From Geoglobus sp. (GTDB taxonomy: Archaea; Halobacteriota; Archaeoglobi; Archaeoglobales; Archaeoglobaceae), in contig JALURI010000179.1 in NCBI GenBank assembly GCA_027016965.1, forward strand, positions 1-7,869: 7,869 nt of DNA. Reading direction: 5' to 3'. This document shows positions 1 through 6,477 of this stretch, one piece after another (position 1 is the first letter of the stretch; every line of letters starts with the position of its first letter). The position numbers were made by a program, and so were the translations under genes. The notes beneath the pieces were generated by a model. It ran no database searches, had not been told where the DNA came from, and saw only the letters and a program-made list of their open reading frames with translations.

Positions 1-264
1 GCAGTATTTTGAGGCAAGCTCAACATCTTCCTTTGTTAATGGGACTATCCCGAATTCAAATTTTTTTATTATATTTTCATATTTTTCTACATCCCCACCA
101 TACAGGGAGAATCCCCAGAGTATCTCGAAATGAGTTATGCAGGACATTTTGAAGTTGAAGCCATTAACCTTTATTGTTGTGAGGCTTTTTATCGTATCTC
201 TGTAGTTCTCCTCTTTGTTGAGCACTCTAACCAGAACGTTGGTATCCACGAAAACGTCAGACAT
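1..264 (-). CDS. vapC: VapC-like PIN-domain toxin, 3' end missing
   Basis: Only the first 88 codons are in the window; the frame runs open off the left edge, so the gene is partial. The start MSDVFVDTNVLVRVL is the classic first strand of a PIN domain, with the acidic metal ligand D7 in the DTN motif. A second conserved acidic residue, E47 in ITHFEILWG, fits the usual spacing. The remaining acidic residues of the catalytic site would lie beyond the window. Family members are Mg2+-dependent ribonucleases that cut tRNA, rRNA or mRNA and are blocked by a cognate antitoxin. The ATG lies inside the end of the upstream AbrB-type gene (8-base overlap, ATGTCTGA), the usual antitoxin-then-toxin order with translational coupling. 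A weak GGAGAG sequence precedes the ATG. Family assignment is strong; RNA target and activity are unknown. Confidence 0.87.
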   Translation of the reverse strand, partial: MSDVFVDTNVLVRVLNKEENYRDTIKSLTTIKVNGFNFKMSCITHFEILWGFSLYGGDVEKYENIIKKFEFGIVPLTKEDVELASKYC

Positions 265-502
265 GCAAACTCTCTCCGATAGCCTCCTGAATCTCCTTCA
301 ATTTTTCCTTGTCCATTTTTAGTGCACCAGCAGCATCCTCCAGCACGCGCATGTATTCATCCACGCTCTCTTCAACTTTTTTCAGCACGAATTCCCCTCT
401 CTCGTTTCTGACGATCTCAACTTTATCTCCGATCCTGATATTCAGCGACTTCCTCACCTCTGGTGGTATAGTAATCTGATATTTCCTTGTCACAATTCCC
501 AT
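257..502 (-). CDS. vapB: VapB-like antitoxin, AbrB/SpoVT fold
   Basis: This encodes an 81-residue protein. Residues 1-43 (beginning MGIVTRKYQITIPPEVRK and continuing through IGDKVEIV) match the swapped-hairpin AbrB/MazE/SpoVT DNA-binding fold, which acts as a dimer. Residues 45-81 are charged and helical-looking, as expected for the segment that wraps around and inhibits the PIN toxin encoded immediately downstream with an 8-base overlap. The frame stays open to an ATG at 553, which would add 17 residues. I reject that start because the AbrB domain begins right at the ATG at 502, and a TATA-like element lies about 26 bases upstream of 502, which predicts a leaderless mRNA starting there. Such antitoxins normally repress their own operon. 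Assignment to the AbrB-type VapB family is strong; autoregulation is inferred. Confidence 0.88.
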   Translation of the reverse strand: MGIVTRKYQITIPPEVRKSLNIRIGDKVEIVRNERGEFVLKKVEESVDEYMRVLEDAAGALKMDKEKLKEIQEAIGESLHV

Positions 503-531
503 GTAGTACACTATTTTGTAGTACTTAATAA
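503..531 (-). promoter_or_regulatory. vapBC promoter with tandem GTAGTAC operator candidate
   Basis: On the minus strand TTATTAAG (524-531) resembles an archaeal TATA box. Its centre is about 26 bases from the vapB ATG, which suggests a leaderless transcript. Between the TATA box and the start codon the 7-mer GTAGTAC (plus-strand reading) occurs twice, at 503-509 and 518-524, 15 bases apart. A repressor bound there would block both TBP and initiation. Autorepression by VapB is an inference from the family. Confidence 0.45.
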
Positions 532-540
532 GAGTTTCTA

Positions 541-690
541 TTATCAGGAGCATTCACCGAACTGAGACCTGCTGAGAGCAAAGTTTGGCTTGACTTTCCA
601 CATGCTGGGCGATCCTGACGTCTGGCTGATGTTGCAACTGAAATGGAAGCATTCTGTTCTGCAAAAATGGAAAATAGACGGTTCTGAAAA
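541..690. other. Non-coding gap between sdhD and the vapBC promoter
   Basis: This is 150 bases with no gene I can support. On the plus strand there is an open stretch of about 38 codons ending in TAA at about 690, but it has no good start, ribosome binding site or recognisable motif. The end next to sdhD contains T-runs on the minus strand, listed separately as a candidate terminator. Confidence 0.5.
662..690 (-). terminator. Candidate oligo-T terminator after sdhD
   Basis: Immediately after the sdhD stop the minus strand carries spaced T-runs (TTTT, ATTTT, ATTTTT) within about 30 bases. Archaeal RNA polymerase can terminate at oligo-T runs without a hairpin, and this position is the expected end of the suc-sdh transcript. 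The runs are short, so confidence is moderate to low. Confidence 0.35.
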
Positions 691-1041
691 TTAAAAGGTA
701 ATCAGCAACAACCCTCCGTAAACCACCGCAATCAGGAACAGCAGCATCGTTACTGCATTGACTGCCTTTTCGTTTCTCCCTCCAAAGTCCGTGTCCAGCA
801 GTATTGCCCTCAGGCCGTTGAAAGCATGAAATGAGGCTGATGCTAAGAACAGCCAGTAGAAAGCCTTTATTGCCGGATTGGACAGTCTCTCAACAACATT
901 CACATACTCCAAGGCATCGTGGGAGGTGAGGTGGGTTATGTACAGGTGGAATATGACGAAGGCGAAAAGCAAAAGCCCGGTGATCATCTGAAATATCCAG
1001 CCAGATGGTTCGAGAACCTTTCTTGTGTGGGATTCACTCAT
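691..1041 (-). CDS. sdhD: Succinate dehydrogenase membrane anchor subunit D
   Basis: This is a 116-residue membrane protein with three hydrophobic helices, at about 16-36, 61-82 and 95-114. Helix 2 contains FHAFNGLRAILLD. Its H72 and D83 reproduce the H-x10-D pattern of E. coli SdhD, in which the histidine (H71) ligates haem b. A further histidine, H32, lies in the outer half of helix 1, where E. coli SdhD has none; it could ligate a second haem. With SdhC it should form the quinone-reducing anchor for the SdhAB catalytic domain on the cytoplasmic face. The ATG is one base after the sdhC stop, and GGGGTGGT (1045-1052) inside the sdhC end serves as ribosome binding site. It is the last gene of the operon. 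The two anchor genes are similar, so C/D naming rests on the HR motif in the partner. Confidence 0.87.
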   Translation of the reverse strand: MSESHTRKVLEPSGWIFQMITGLLLFAFVIFHLYITHLTSHDALEYVNVVERLSNPAIKAFYWLFLASASFHAFNGLRAILLDTDFGGRNEKAVNAVTMLLFLIAVVYGGLLLITF

Positions 1042-1042
1042 C

Positions 1043-1420
1043 CTACCACCCCGTGAGGAAGATATACATCATGTACGTGCTGTACAGCCAGAAAATCAGC
1101 GCGAACAGAGTCATCACGTAAATCAGTACCTTCCTCGACTCGTATAACAATCCAAACTCATTCAGCACAATCCTCAGACCATTAAACGCATGATAGAATG
1201 TTGCCAGAAACAGCAGTGAGTCCAAGGGCAGGGTTTCCAGCCTTACAGTTGTTGATATGAATGCGGTGTACGTCTCCTCTCCAATCCTGAGGCTTGTAAG
1301 AAAGCTCAGGTGGGCGATGAGATACAGCAGGAGGACTATGCCTGTAAGTCTGTGGAATGTATAAGCCAAGCTGTTCACGGATTTTCCTCTCAAGGTAAAC
1401 CATCCCGAAACTCCCTTCAT
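1043..1420 (-). CDS. sdhC: Succinate dehydrogenase cytochrome b subunit C
   Basis: This 125-residue membrane protein has helices at about 25-44, 67-87 and 97-122. FHRLTG (H23, R24, G27) is the SdhC family signature near the quinone site. H77 in YHAFNGLRIVLNE matches the haem-ligating histidine of E. coli SdhC (H84), with E88 at the place of the usual Asp. H37 in helix 1 (LIAHLSF) is an additional candidate ligand. The E. coli quinone-site Ser27 aligns with Y20, as might suit a different quinone. The frame could also start at a GTG at 1429, giving three extra residues and a GTGA overlap with sdhB. I prefer the ATG at 1420 because AGGTGAT (1425-1431) lies four bases before it. The protein lies between SdhB and SdhD in the operon and should anchor SdhAB to the membrane. 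Confidence 0.87.
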   Translation of the reverse strand: MKGVSGWFTLRGKSVNSLAYTFHRLTGIVLLLYLIAHLSFLTSLRIGEETYTAFISTTVRLETLPLDSLLFLATFYHAFNGLRIVLNEFGLLYESRKVLIYVMTLFALIFWLYSTYMMYIFLTGW

Positions 1421-1424
1421 TTCA

Positions 1425-1431
1425 ATCACCT
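1425..1431 (-). promoter_or_regulatory. Ribosome binding site deciding the sdhC start
   Basis: The minus strand reads AGGTGAT, a good match to the archaeal anti-Shine-Dalgarno sequence, four bases before the ATG at 1420. It includes the sdhB stop codon and also the GTG at 1427-1429 that would be the alternative start. That GTG is therefore more likely part of the ribosome binding site than an initiator. Confidence 0.65.
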
Positions 1432-2142
1432 GAAAATGCTCTTAATCATGTGAATTGCGCTCATGAGTCTCATCTTCTGAATAGCTTTTGCAGGCTCTAT
1501 GCTCTTGGGACACACCTCGCTGCATTCAGCGTTGAAATGACATCTCCACACCCCATTCGAGCCAGAGACGAGAGCAAGCCTTTCCTCTCTTCCTTCATCT
1601 CTGCTGTCTGCGCAGAATCTGTAGGCAGCGGTTATCGCTGCTGGACCAAGGTAATCACTCCTTGTTGCGCTTGCCGGACAGGCAGAGTAGCATGCTGCAC
1701 ATTTGATGCAGAGTGAGAAGTCGTAGTATACATGCAGCTCCTTTGGCGTTTGCAGGAACTCCTCTGGATTCTTGTAGTCATCATCACTCCTGATCAGGTA
1801 GGGTTTCACAACTTCATGCTTCCTGAAGAATCCATCCATGTCCACAACCAGATCTCTCAGCACTGGCATGTTGTCGAGAGGTTCAATCTTAAGGACATCA
1901 CCCATGTCAAATATCTGGGTTTCGCAGGCAAGTCTGGGCTTTCCATCAATCTTGACCGCACAGCTCCCACATATTCCCATTCTACATGATGCCCTGAAGG
2001 TGAGCGAGCCATCAAGGTTCTCCTTGATGAGATACAGCCCCTCAAGCACGGTCATCCCCTGTCTGGCTGTGAAGCGGAAATCCTGCCAGTAGCTCCACTT
2101 TCCATCAAATCGCCTTATCCTGAAAAGGACTTCCCTCTCCAT
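1426..2142 (-). CDS. sdhB: Succinate dehydrogenase iron-sulfur subunit B
   Basis: This is 238 residues, a normal length for SdhB. The N-terminal ferredoxin domain carries C53, C58, C61 and C73 for the [2Fe-2S] centre. The C-terminal domain has C145, C148, C151 and C155-Pro, then C201, C207 and C211-Pro. By alignment with E. coli SdhB, C145/C148/C151/C211 bind [4Fe-4S] and C155/C201/C207 bind [3Fe-4S], so the classical three-cluster wire from FAD to quinone is complete. This excludes the non-classical type with a CCG-domain anchor and altered centres. The protein is cytoplasmic, docked on SdhA and on the SdhCD anchor. AGGTGA at 2147-2152, overlapping the sdhA stop, lies four bases before the ATG; the gap to sdhA is 9 bases. 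Confidence 0.95.
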   Translation of the reverse strand: MEREVLFRIRRFDGKWSYWQDFRFTARQGMTVLEGLYLIKENLDGSLTFRASCRMGICGSCAVKIDGKPRLACETQIFDMGDVLKIEPLDNMPVLRDLVVDMDGFFRKHEVVKPYLIRSDDDYKNPEEFLQTPKELHVYYDFSLCIKCAACYSACPASATRSDYLGPAAITAAYRFCADSRDEGREERLALVSGSNGVWRCHFNAECSEVCPKSIEPAKAIQKMRLMSAIHMIKSIFR

Positions 2143-2151
2143 GCCCTCACC

Positions 2152-3864
2152 TCAGTATTTCCTCTCAACGGGTTGCCACCTGGTTATTGTCACCGGAATG
2201 TAGTCCAGTTTAGGACCCTCGGGAGTATAGTGGGCAAGAGTGTGTTTCAGCCACCTCTCATCATCCCTCTTAGGACAGTCAAGTCTGTAATGGGCACCTC
2301 TGCTCTCAGTTCTTGTGTATGCTCCTACAGCAACCACTTCAGCCAGATCGAGCATGAAACCAATCTCCATCGCCTGCATTAAGTCAGTGTTAAAGCCTTT
2401 CTTTTTATCAGTAATCTCTATATTTTCATACTTCTTCTTCAGCCCCTGAATCTTCTTTATCCCCTCTTTCATCTCCTCTCCAGCTCTGAAGATCCAGAAG
2501 TACCTGTCCATGGTTTCGTTCAGGGCTTTCTTTATGTTGTACGGATTTTCATCTCCGTTCTTACCAAGAAACTCATCGAAAATTCTCTTTTCCTCAGCAA
2601 ACCTTTCCTCTTTGGTTATCTGAACATAGTTCCTGCTCTGAATGTACTCAACAGCCTTCTCTCCTGCCACTCTTCCAAAAACGAGACACTCGGCAGTTGA
2701 GTTGCTCCCAAGTCTGTTGGCACCGTGAATGCTCACCGCCGCAACCTCACCTGCCGCATACAAACCCTTCACCGGCGTCTCCGTCCACATGTTCGTGTGA
2801 ATGCCACCCATGGTGTAGTGAGCCACGGGTTTGACAGGAATGGGCTCTTCGACAGGATCAATTCCAGCAAACTTCCTTGCCGCATCCCTGATGAGCGGTA
2901 AGCGCTCCTCGATCTTCTCTTCGCCAAGATGGGTCAGATCTAAGGCGATGTAAGCCCCGTAGGGTCCTTCAAATCCCCTTCCCTCAATAATCTCGGTCCA
3001 CATCGCCCTCGCCACAACATCTCTCGGGGCAAGCTCCATCCTCTCAGGAGCGTACTTCTCCATGAATCTCTCGCCATTTCTGTTTCTGAGATATCCGCCC
3101 TCACCTCTGCAGGCTTCAGTCATAAGAATTCCTGAAGGAATCAGGCCAGTGGGGTGAAACTGCACGAACTCCATGTCTTTCAGGGGCACTCCCGCTCTGT
3201 AAGCAATGGCAAGCCCATCTCCAGTAACCTGGTGGCTGTAGGTTGTGAAACCGTAGAGCCTCCCAGCTCCGCCTGTCGCAAGAATGACAGCCTTCGCGTT
3301 GAAGAAGACCATGTCTCCGGTTTTCAGATGGATGGCAGAAACTCCCTTAACAGCATAATCTTCTATAAACAGATTGGTAACAAAGTATTCATCGTAGCGA
3401 ACAATGTTCGTGTATGTCAGACTTCTCTCGTAGAGAGTGTGAACTTCATGAAAACCTGTTCTGTCTGCAGCAAAAACAGTTCTGTTGAAGCTTTGCCCTC
3501 CAAAAGCCCTCTGAGCTATCTTTCCATCCTCTCTCCTGCTCCAGGGGCATCCCCAGTTATCCAGCCTTAGAATTTCCTTAGGACATTCTTTCACAAAAAA
3601 CTCGACAGCATCCTGGTCGGCAAGAAAATCGGAACCCTTGACAGTATCCCATCCATGCAGATCGAAGCTATCTCCCTCATCTTCTCTTAGAACAGCGGCA
3701 GTTCCACCTTCAGCACAGACCGAGTGGCACCTGATCGGATAGGTTTTTGAGATTAAGGCTATGCTGACTTCTCTGCTTTTCTCTGCTGCAGCTATCGCAG
3801 CCCTCAAACCTGCAAGTCCCGCTCCAATTATGACAATATCGTATCTGATTACCTCCATAATCAT
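2152..3864 (-). CDS. sdhA: Succinate dehydrogenase flavoprotein subunit A
   Basis: This is 570 residues, typical of SdhA/FrdA. The Rossmann FAD motif GAGLAG is at 14-19. H47 in [10 protein letters not shown] is the histidine that would hold FAD covalently. The dicarboxylate site is intact: H237 (HPTG), E250, R281 (PRDVVAR), H349 (HYTMGG) and R384 (HGANRLGSN) correspond to E. coli SdhA H242, E255, R286, H354 and R399. The C-terminal [10 protein letters not shown] region begins at about 518. It oxidises succinate to fumarate, or can run in reverse; sequence alone does not set direction. The ATG overlaps the sucD stop by ATGA, so translation is probably coupled. No strong ribosome binding site precedes it, and an ATG two codons further in (3858) is a possible alternative start. 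It lacks a twin-arginine signal and should be cytoplasmic. Confidence 0.96.
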   Translation of the reverse strand: MIMEVIRYDIVIIGAGLAGLRAAIAAAEKSREVSIALISKTYPIRCHSVCAEGGTAAVLREDEGDSFDLHGWDTVKGSDFLADQDAVEFFVKECPKEILRLDNWGCPWSRREDGKIAQRAFGGQSFNRTVFAADRTGFHEVHTLYERSLTYTNIVRYDEYFVTNLFIEDYAVKGVSAIHLKTGDMVFFNAKAVILATGGAGRLYGFTTYSHQVTGDGLAIAYRAGVPLKDMEFVQFHPTGLIPSGILMTEACRGEGGYLRNRNGERFMEKYAPERMELAPRDVVARAMWTEIIEGRGFEGPYGAYIALDLTHLGEEKIEERLPLIRDAARKFAGIDPVEEPIPVKPVAHYTMGGIHTNMWTETPVKGLYAAGEVAAVSIHGANRLGSNSTAECLVFGRVAGEKAVEYIQSRNYVQITKEERFAEEKRIFDEFLGKNGDENPYNIKKALNETMDRYFWIFRAGEEMKEGIKKIQGLKKKYENIEITDKKKGFNTDLMQAMEIGFMLDLAEVVAVGAYTRTESRGAHYRLDCPKRDDERWLKHTLAHYTPEGPKLDYIPVTITRWQPVERKY

Positions 3865-4733
3865 CCCTTCAGCGTTCTATTTACAATTTCGGCAACTTCC
3901 ATTGGTGTTCTGCCCACTTCAACTCCAACCTTGTTCAGTGCTCTAATCTTCGACTCCGCAGTTCCCTTTCCTCCCTCGATAATCGCTCCTGCGTGCCCCA
4001 TCCTCTTGCCTGGAGGTGCAGTTATTCCCGCTATGTAGCCAACAACCGGCTTTGACATGTTCTCTTCTATAAACTTGGCAGCCTCCTCTTCATCAGTTCC
4101 CCCTATTTCTCCGATGAACACAACAAGGTCTGTCTGGTTATCCTTCTCGAACATCTCAAGAACATCTACAAAATTCGTTCCGATTATTCTATCTCCTCCA
4201 ATGCCCACAACAGTACTCTGCCCGATACCGAGCTTCGTAAGGTTATATGCAACCTGATAGGTCAGCGTACCGCTCCTCGAGACTATGCCCACATTCCCTT
4301 CGCTGAATATCTGTGGGGGCATTATTCCGAGGTGGGACTTCCCTACGCTCATGACTCCAGGACAGTTGGGACCTATCATAATCCTGCCTTCGGATTTAAC
4401 TTTCTTGTAAACCTTCAGCTCGTCGTAAACAGGAATGCCCTCTGTTATTGTCACTATGATCTCAATGCCTGCATCTACTGCTTCCATTACTGCATCTCCT
4501 GCAAATGGTGCCGGCACGAATATCACGCTTGCATTTGCTTCCATCTCTTCCACAGCCTCTTTTACTGTATCAAATACAGGAACGCCAAGAACCTCCGTGC
4601 CACCCTTACCAGGCGTCACACCCCCAACAATCTGCGTGCCGTAAGACATCATTCTTTTAGCGTGAAACTTACCCTGAGAGCCCGTAATGCCCTGAACTAT
4701 TGCCTTTGTGTTCTCATCAATAATGATAGCCAT
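3861..4733 (-). CDS. sucD: Succinyl-CoA ligase alpha subunit
   Basis: This is 290 residues, the normal length. The N-terminal CoA-binding domain has [10 protein letters not shown] (15-24). GPNCPG (121-126, C124) and SRSGTLTYQ (152-160) are typical family motifs. H247 in GHAGAII is the histidine phosphorylated in the reaction cycle, and E209 in IGEIGG matches the glutamate that contacts it. With SucC it interconverts succinyl-CoA plus NDP plus phosphate and succinate plus NTP plus CoA. The short length, with no fused domains, argues against an ADP-forming acetyl-CoA synthetase or a CoA-binding fusion protein. One deviation is GGDRIIGT at 179-186, where R182 replaces the proline of the E. coli GGDPIPGS. 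It starts 3 bases after the sucC stop, with a very strong ribosome binding site. Confidence 0.95.
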   Translation of the reverse strand: MAIIIDENTKAIVQGITGSQGKFHAKRMMSYGTQIVGGVTPGKGGTEVLGVPVFDTVKEAVEEMEANASVIFVPAPFAGDAVMEAVDAGIEIIVTITEGIPVYDELKVYKKVKSEGRIMIGPNCPGVMSVGKSHLGIMPPQIFSEGNVGIVSRSGTLTYQVAYNLTKLGIGQSTVVGIGGDRIIGTNFVDVLEMFEKDNQTDLVVFIGEIGGTDEEEAAKFIEENMSKPVVGYIAGITAPPGKRMGHAGAIIEGGKGTAESKIRALNKVGVEVGRTPMEVAEIVNRTLKG

Positions 4734-4736
4734 ATA

Positions 4737-5894
4737 TCACACCTCCTTTCCGAACTGAACTGCCTTTTTCGCTCCTTCCTCCATCGTCTCAACTACATGG
4801 ATGGTGTCTATGCTTTTCTCTCTGATGAACCTCTCTATCAGCTTCCTGCCCTCCCCCTCGTTCGTTCCTGCTAACCTTAAAACCACCGGCACGGGAATCT
4901 CCATTTCTGAAAACGCTGTGATGAGTCCTTTCGCAACCTCGTCACACCTGGTTATACCTCCAAAGATGTTCATGAATATGACCTTCACGTTTTTATCCAT
5001 CAGAATTATGCTGACCGCTTCCTTAACAACCTCACTGCTTGCACCTCCACCAACATCCAGGAAGTTGGCTGGCTTCCCACCCTCAAGGTATATCAGGTCC
5101 ATTGTCGACATGCTCATTCCCGCTCCGTTGGCGATAACTCCTATGTTTCCGTCCAATTTCACGAAGTTCAGGCCCTTCTCTTCAGCAATTCTCTCGGTCT
5201 GGTCGACTTCTGTGTAATCTTTCAGCTTCTTAAGCTCTGGATGCCTGTAGAGGGCGTTTTCATCTATATTGAGTCTTGCATCGGCAGCAATCATCACACC
5301 ATCCTTGGTGACAACAAGCGGGTTGATCTCCGTCAGTTCAGCCTCGTTGTGAATTAGGATGCTGTAAAGGGTTTTGATTATTCTTGTAACCTCCTTATGG
5401 TACTCTCTGGGCATGTCGGACCTGTAAAGCACATCCCTTATCTGATAGTCCCAAAGGCCGTATACCGGATCTACAGTTACTCGGGCAATCTTGTCAGGAT
5501 GCTTTACAGCAATCTCCTCGATATCCATACCTCCAATACTGCTTACGATTAAAGCGAAGCCTTTGCTTGCTCTGTCGATTGTGAAGCCAACATACATCTC
5601 CCTTTCAATTTTAAGCTGCTCCTCCACGTAAACCTTCTCCACCCTGTGACCCTTGATGACCATCCCGAACATCTGCTTTGCGAGCTCGTAAGCTTCATCA
5701 GAGGTGTTTGCAAGCTTTATACCCCCAGCCCTGCCTCTTCCGCCCACGAGAACCTGTGACTTTAGCACGATTTTTCCTCCAAACCTCTCCGCAATCTCCT
5801 TAACCTGCTCCGGATTTGTTGCGAGTTCACCCTTAGCTGTCGGAATTCCGTACTGTCTGAAAATCTGTTTAGCCTGATACTCGTGCATTCTCAT
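4737..5894 (-). CDS. sucC: Succinyl-CoA ligase beta subunit
   Basis: This is 385 residues, the usual size for SucC. The ATP-grasp nucleotide-binding domain covers roughly 1-235: K45, the Gly-rich loop GGRGRAGG (51-58), EINPLV (189-194, Mg2+ region) and D205 of ADAR. The C-terminal ligase-CoA domain shows NGAGMSMSTMD (256-266), VGGGA (281-285) and NIFGGITRCD (309-318). It supplies the nucleotide site of the SucCD complex; the sequence does not tell me whether it uses ADP or GDP. The ATG at 5894 was chosen because GGGTGAT (5898-5904) precedes it by three bases; an ATG two codons later (5888) is possible. It is the first gene of the suc-sdh unit, so its upstream region should hold the operon promoter. 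Confidence 0.95.
   Translation of the reverse strand: MRMHEYQAKQIFRQYGIPTAKGELATNPEQVKEIAERFGGKIVLKSQVLVGGRGRAGGIKLANTSDEAYELAKQMFGMVIKGHRVEKVYVEEQLKIEREMYVGFTIDRASKGFALIVSSIGGMDIEEIAVKHPDKIARVTVDPVYGLWDYQIRDVLYRSDMPREYHKEVTRIIKTLYSILIHNEAELTEINPLVVTKDGVMIAADARLNIDENALYRHPELKKLKDYTEVDQTERIAEEKGLNFVKLDGNIGVIANGAGMSMSTMDLIYLEGGKPANFLDVGGGASSEVVKEAVSIILMDKNVKVIFMNIFGGITRCDEVAKGLITAFSEMEIPVPVVLRLAGTNEGEGRKLIERFIREKSIDTIHVVETMEEGAKKAVQFGKEV
4740..4747 (-). promoter_or_regulatory. Strong ribosome binding site of sucD
   Basis: AGGAGGTG on the minus strand, a full-length match to the archaeal anti-Shine-Dalgarno, lies 6 bases before the sucD ATG. It is encoded by the last sense codons of sucC (Lys-Glu-Val). 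It is the strongest such site in the window and may raise SucD synthesis independently of sucC coupling. Confidence 0.75.
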
Positions 5895-5897
5895 TCT

Positions 5898-5904
5898 ATC
5901 ACCC
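5898..5904 (-). promoter_or_regulatory. Ribosome binding site of sucC
   Basis: GGGTGAT on the minus strand lies three bases before the ATG at 5894 and nine before the alternative ATG at 5888. The short spacing matches that used by sdhB, sdhC and sdhD in this operon, which favours the 5894 start. Its presence also implies that the sucC mRNA is not leaderless. Confidence 0.55.
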
Positions 5905-5975
5905 TTACGAAAACTTCACTCACTGCGGTTGATGAAAAAGGTTTCCATTTTCCCAATAATGACATGTTGGTCTGG

Positions 5976-5995
5976 GCTGTTATTCTAAAAACAGC
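5976..5995 (-). promoter_or_regulatory. Inverted repeat in the sucC leader region
   Basis: GCTGTT (5976-5981) and AACAGC (5990-5995) form a perfect 6-base inverted repeat around an 8-base AT-rich loop, about 82 bases upstream of the sucC ATG. It may be an operator or, if transcription starts further upstream, a hairpin in the mRNA leader. No known riboswitch pattern is evident. Confidence 0.25.
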
Positions 5996-6021
5996 TGATA
6001 GGTGTCATGCATTTTTCAATC

Positions 6022-6045
6022 CCGGATGGAATTATAATCGTCCGG
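6022..6045 (-). promoter_or_regulatory. Candidate promoter/operator of the suc-sdh operon
   Basis: ATTATAAT (6031-6038) is the best TATA-like element I see upstream of sucC. It is framed by the arms CCGGA (6022-6026) and TCCGG (6041-6045), whose dyad centre almost coincides with the AT core. Such a site could let a dimeric regulator compete with TBP. It would place the start near 6008-6012 and give a leader of about 115 bases. Other, weaker AT-rich elements exist, so this is a candidate only. Confidence 0.3.
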
Positions 6046-6339
6046 AAGGTTGGGTAAGATGGAGTGCAATTGATATAATTGACATGAGGGGATTTAACAT
6101 GTTTAAAAGCCGGAATAGGTTCAGGAAACATGACACACTGGTTAGCTGAGGGAGGTTCAAATCTGCTTTACTCAATCAGCAACAATCAGGAGCATTTAGA
6201 TTATGCCTGCAGGAGGCTTTCAGAAACCATGTCGGGAACGTCAGATTTATTAAAAATGAGACGATTGATGAGATAACTGCCCAAATGATTATACACGTTG
6301 TCACACCTGTCGATAAGCTCTCAGTATCCACCTCTGAGT

Positions 6340-6477
6340 ATGGAGGGCTTGCTCGATCTTTTTGAGTGGGAAATCGAGACTGTTGAATTTATGCATTACA
6401 GAACTCCATGGGAAAAGGAAATGCTTGAATGGCATCCTGAGATAATACCAGAGGAATGTGAGATGAATAAACAATGA
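6340..6477 (+). CDS. Possible small acidic protein, 45 residues
   Basis: This plus-strand ATG frame encodes a 45-residue peptide I do not recognise. It starts MEGLLDLFEWEIETVEF and is strongly acidic (12 Glu, 1 Asp against 3 Lys/Arg), with three Trp, and reads like a soluble helical protein rather than random translation. The stop overlaps the ATG of a second short frame (ATGA at 6474-6477), an arrangement typical of real archaeal gene pairs. Against it: no clear ribosome binding site precedes the ATG, the codons upstream remain open back to about 6292, and the region may be a decayed gene. A TTTATTAA element at 6246-6253 could serve as promoter. Function is unknown. Confidence 0.3.
   Translation: MEGLLDLFEWEIETVEFMHYRTPWEKEMLEWHPEIIPEECEMNKQ

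Noticed and set aside
503..553. 17-residue N-terminal extension of VapB
   Set aside because: The codons coincide with the TATA-like element and tandem repeats, and the AbrB domain begins exactly at the ATG at 502.
5930..5998. Possible C/D box guide RNA (TGATGA ... CTGA)
   Set aside because: No proper D' and C' boxes in the right order and no terminal stem. A similar pair at 6266-6337 also lacks correct D' spacing.
6002..6136. Inverted repeat GTGTCATG (6002-6009) and CATGACAC (6129-6136)
   Set aside because: Eight-base arms 119 bases apart are expected by chance several times in this gap; there is no element or target duplication between them.
6150..6175. Possible tRNA T-arm (GGTTCAAATC)
   Set aside because: The loop sequence looks right, but the flanking bases do not pair into a 5-base stem and no acceptor or anticodon arms are present upstream.
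543..6196. 12-base repeat ATCAGGAGCATT at 543-554 and 6185-6196
   Set aside because: One or two shared 12-mers are expected by chance in a window this size, and the flanks do not extend the match.
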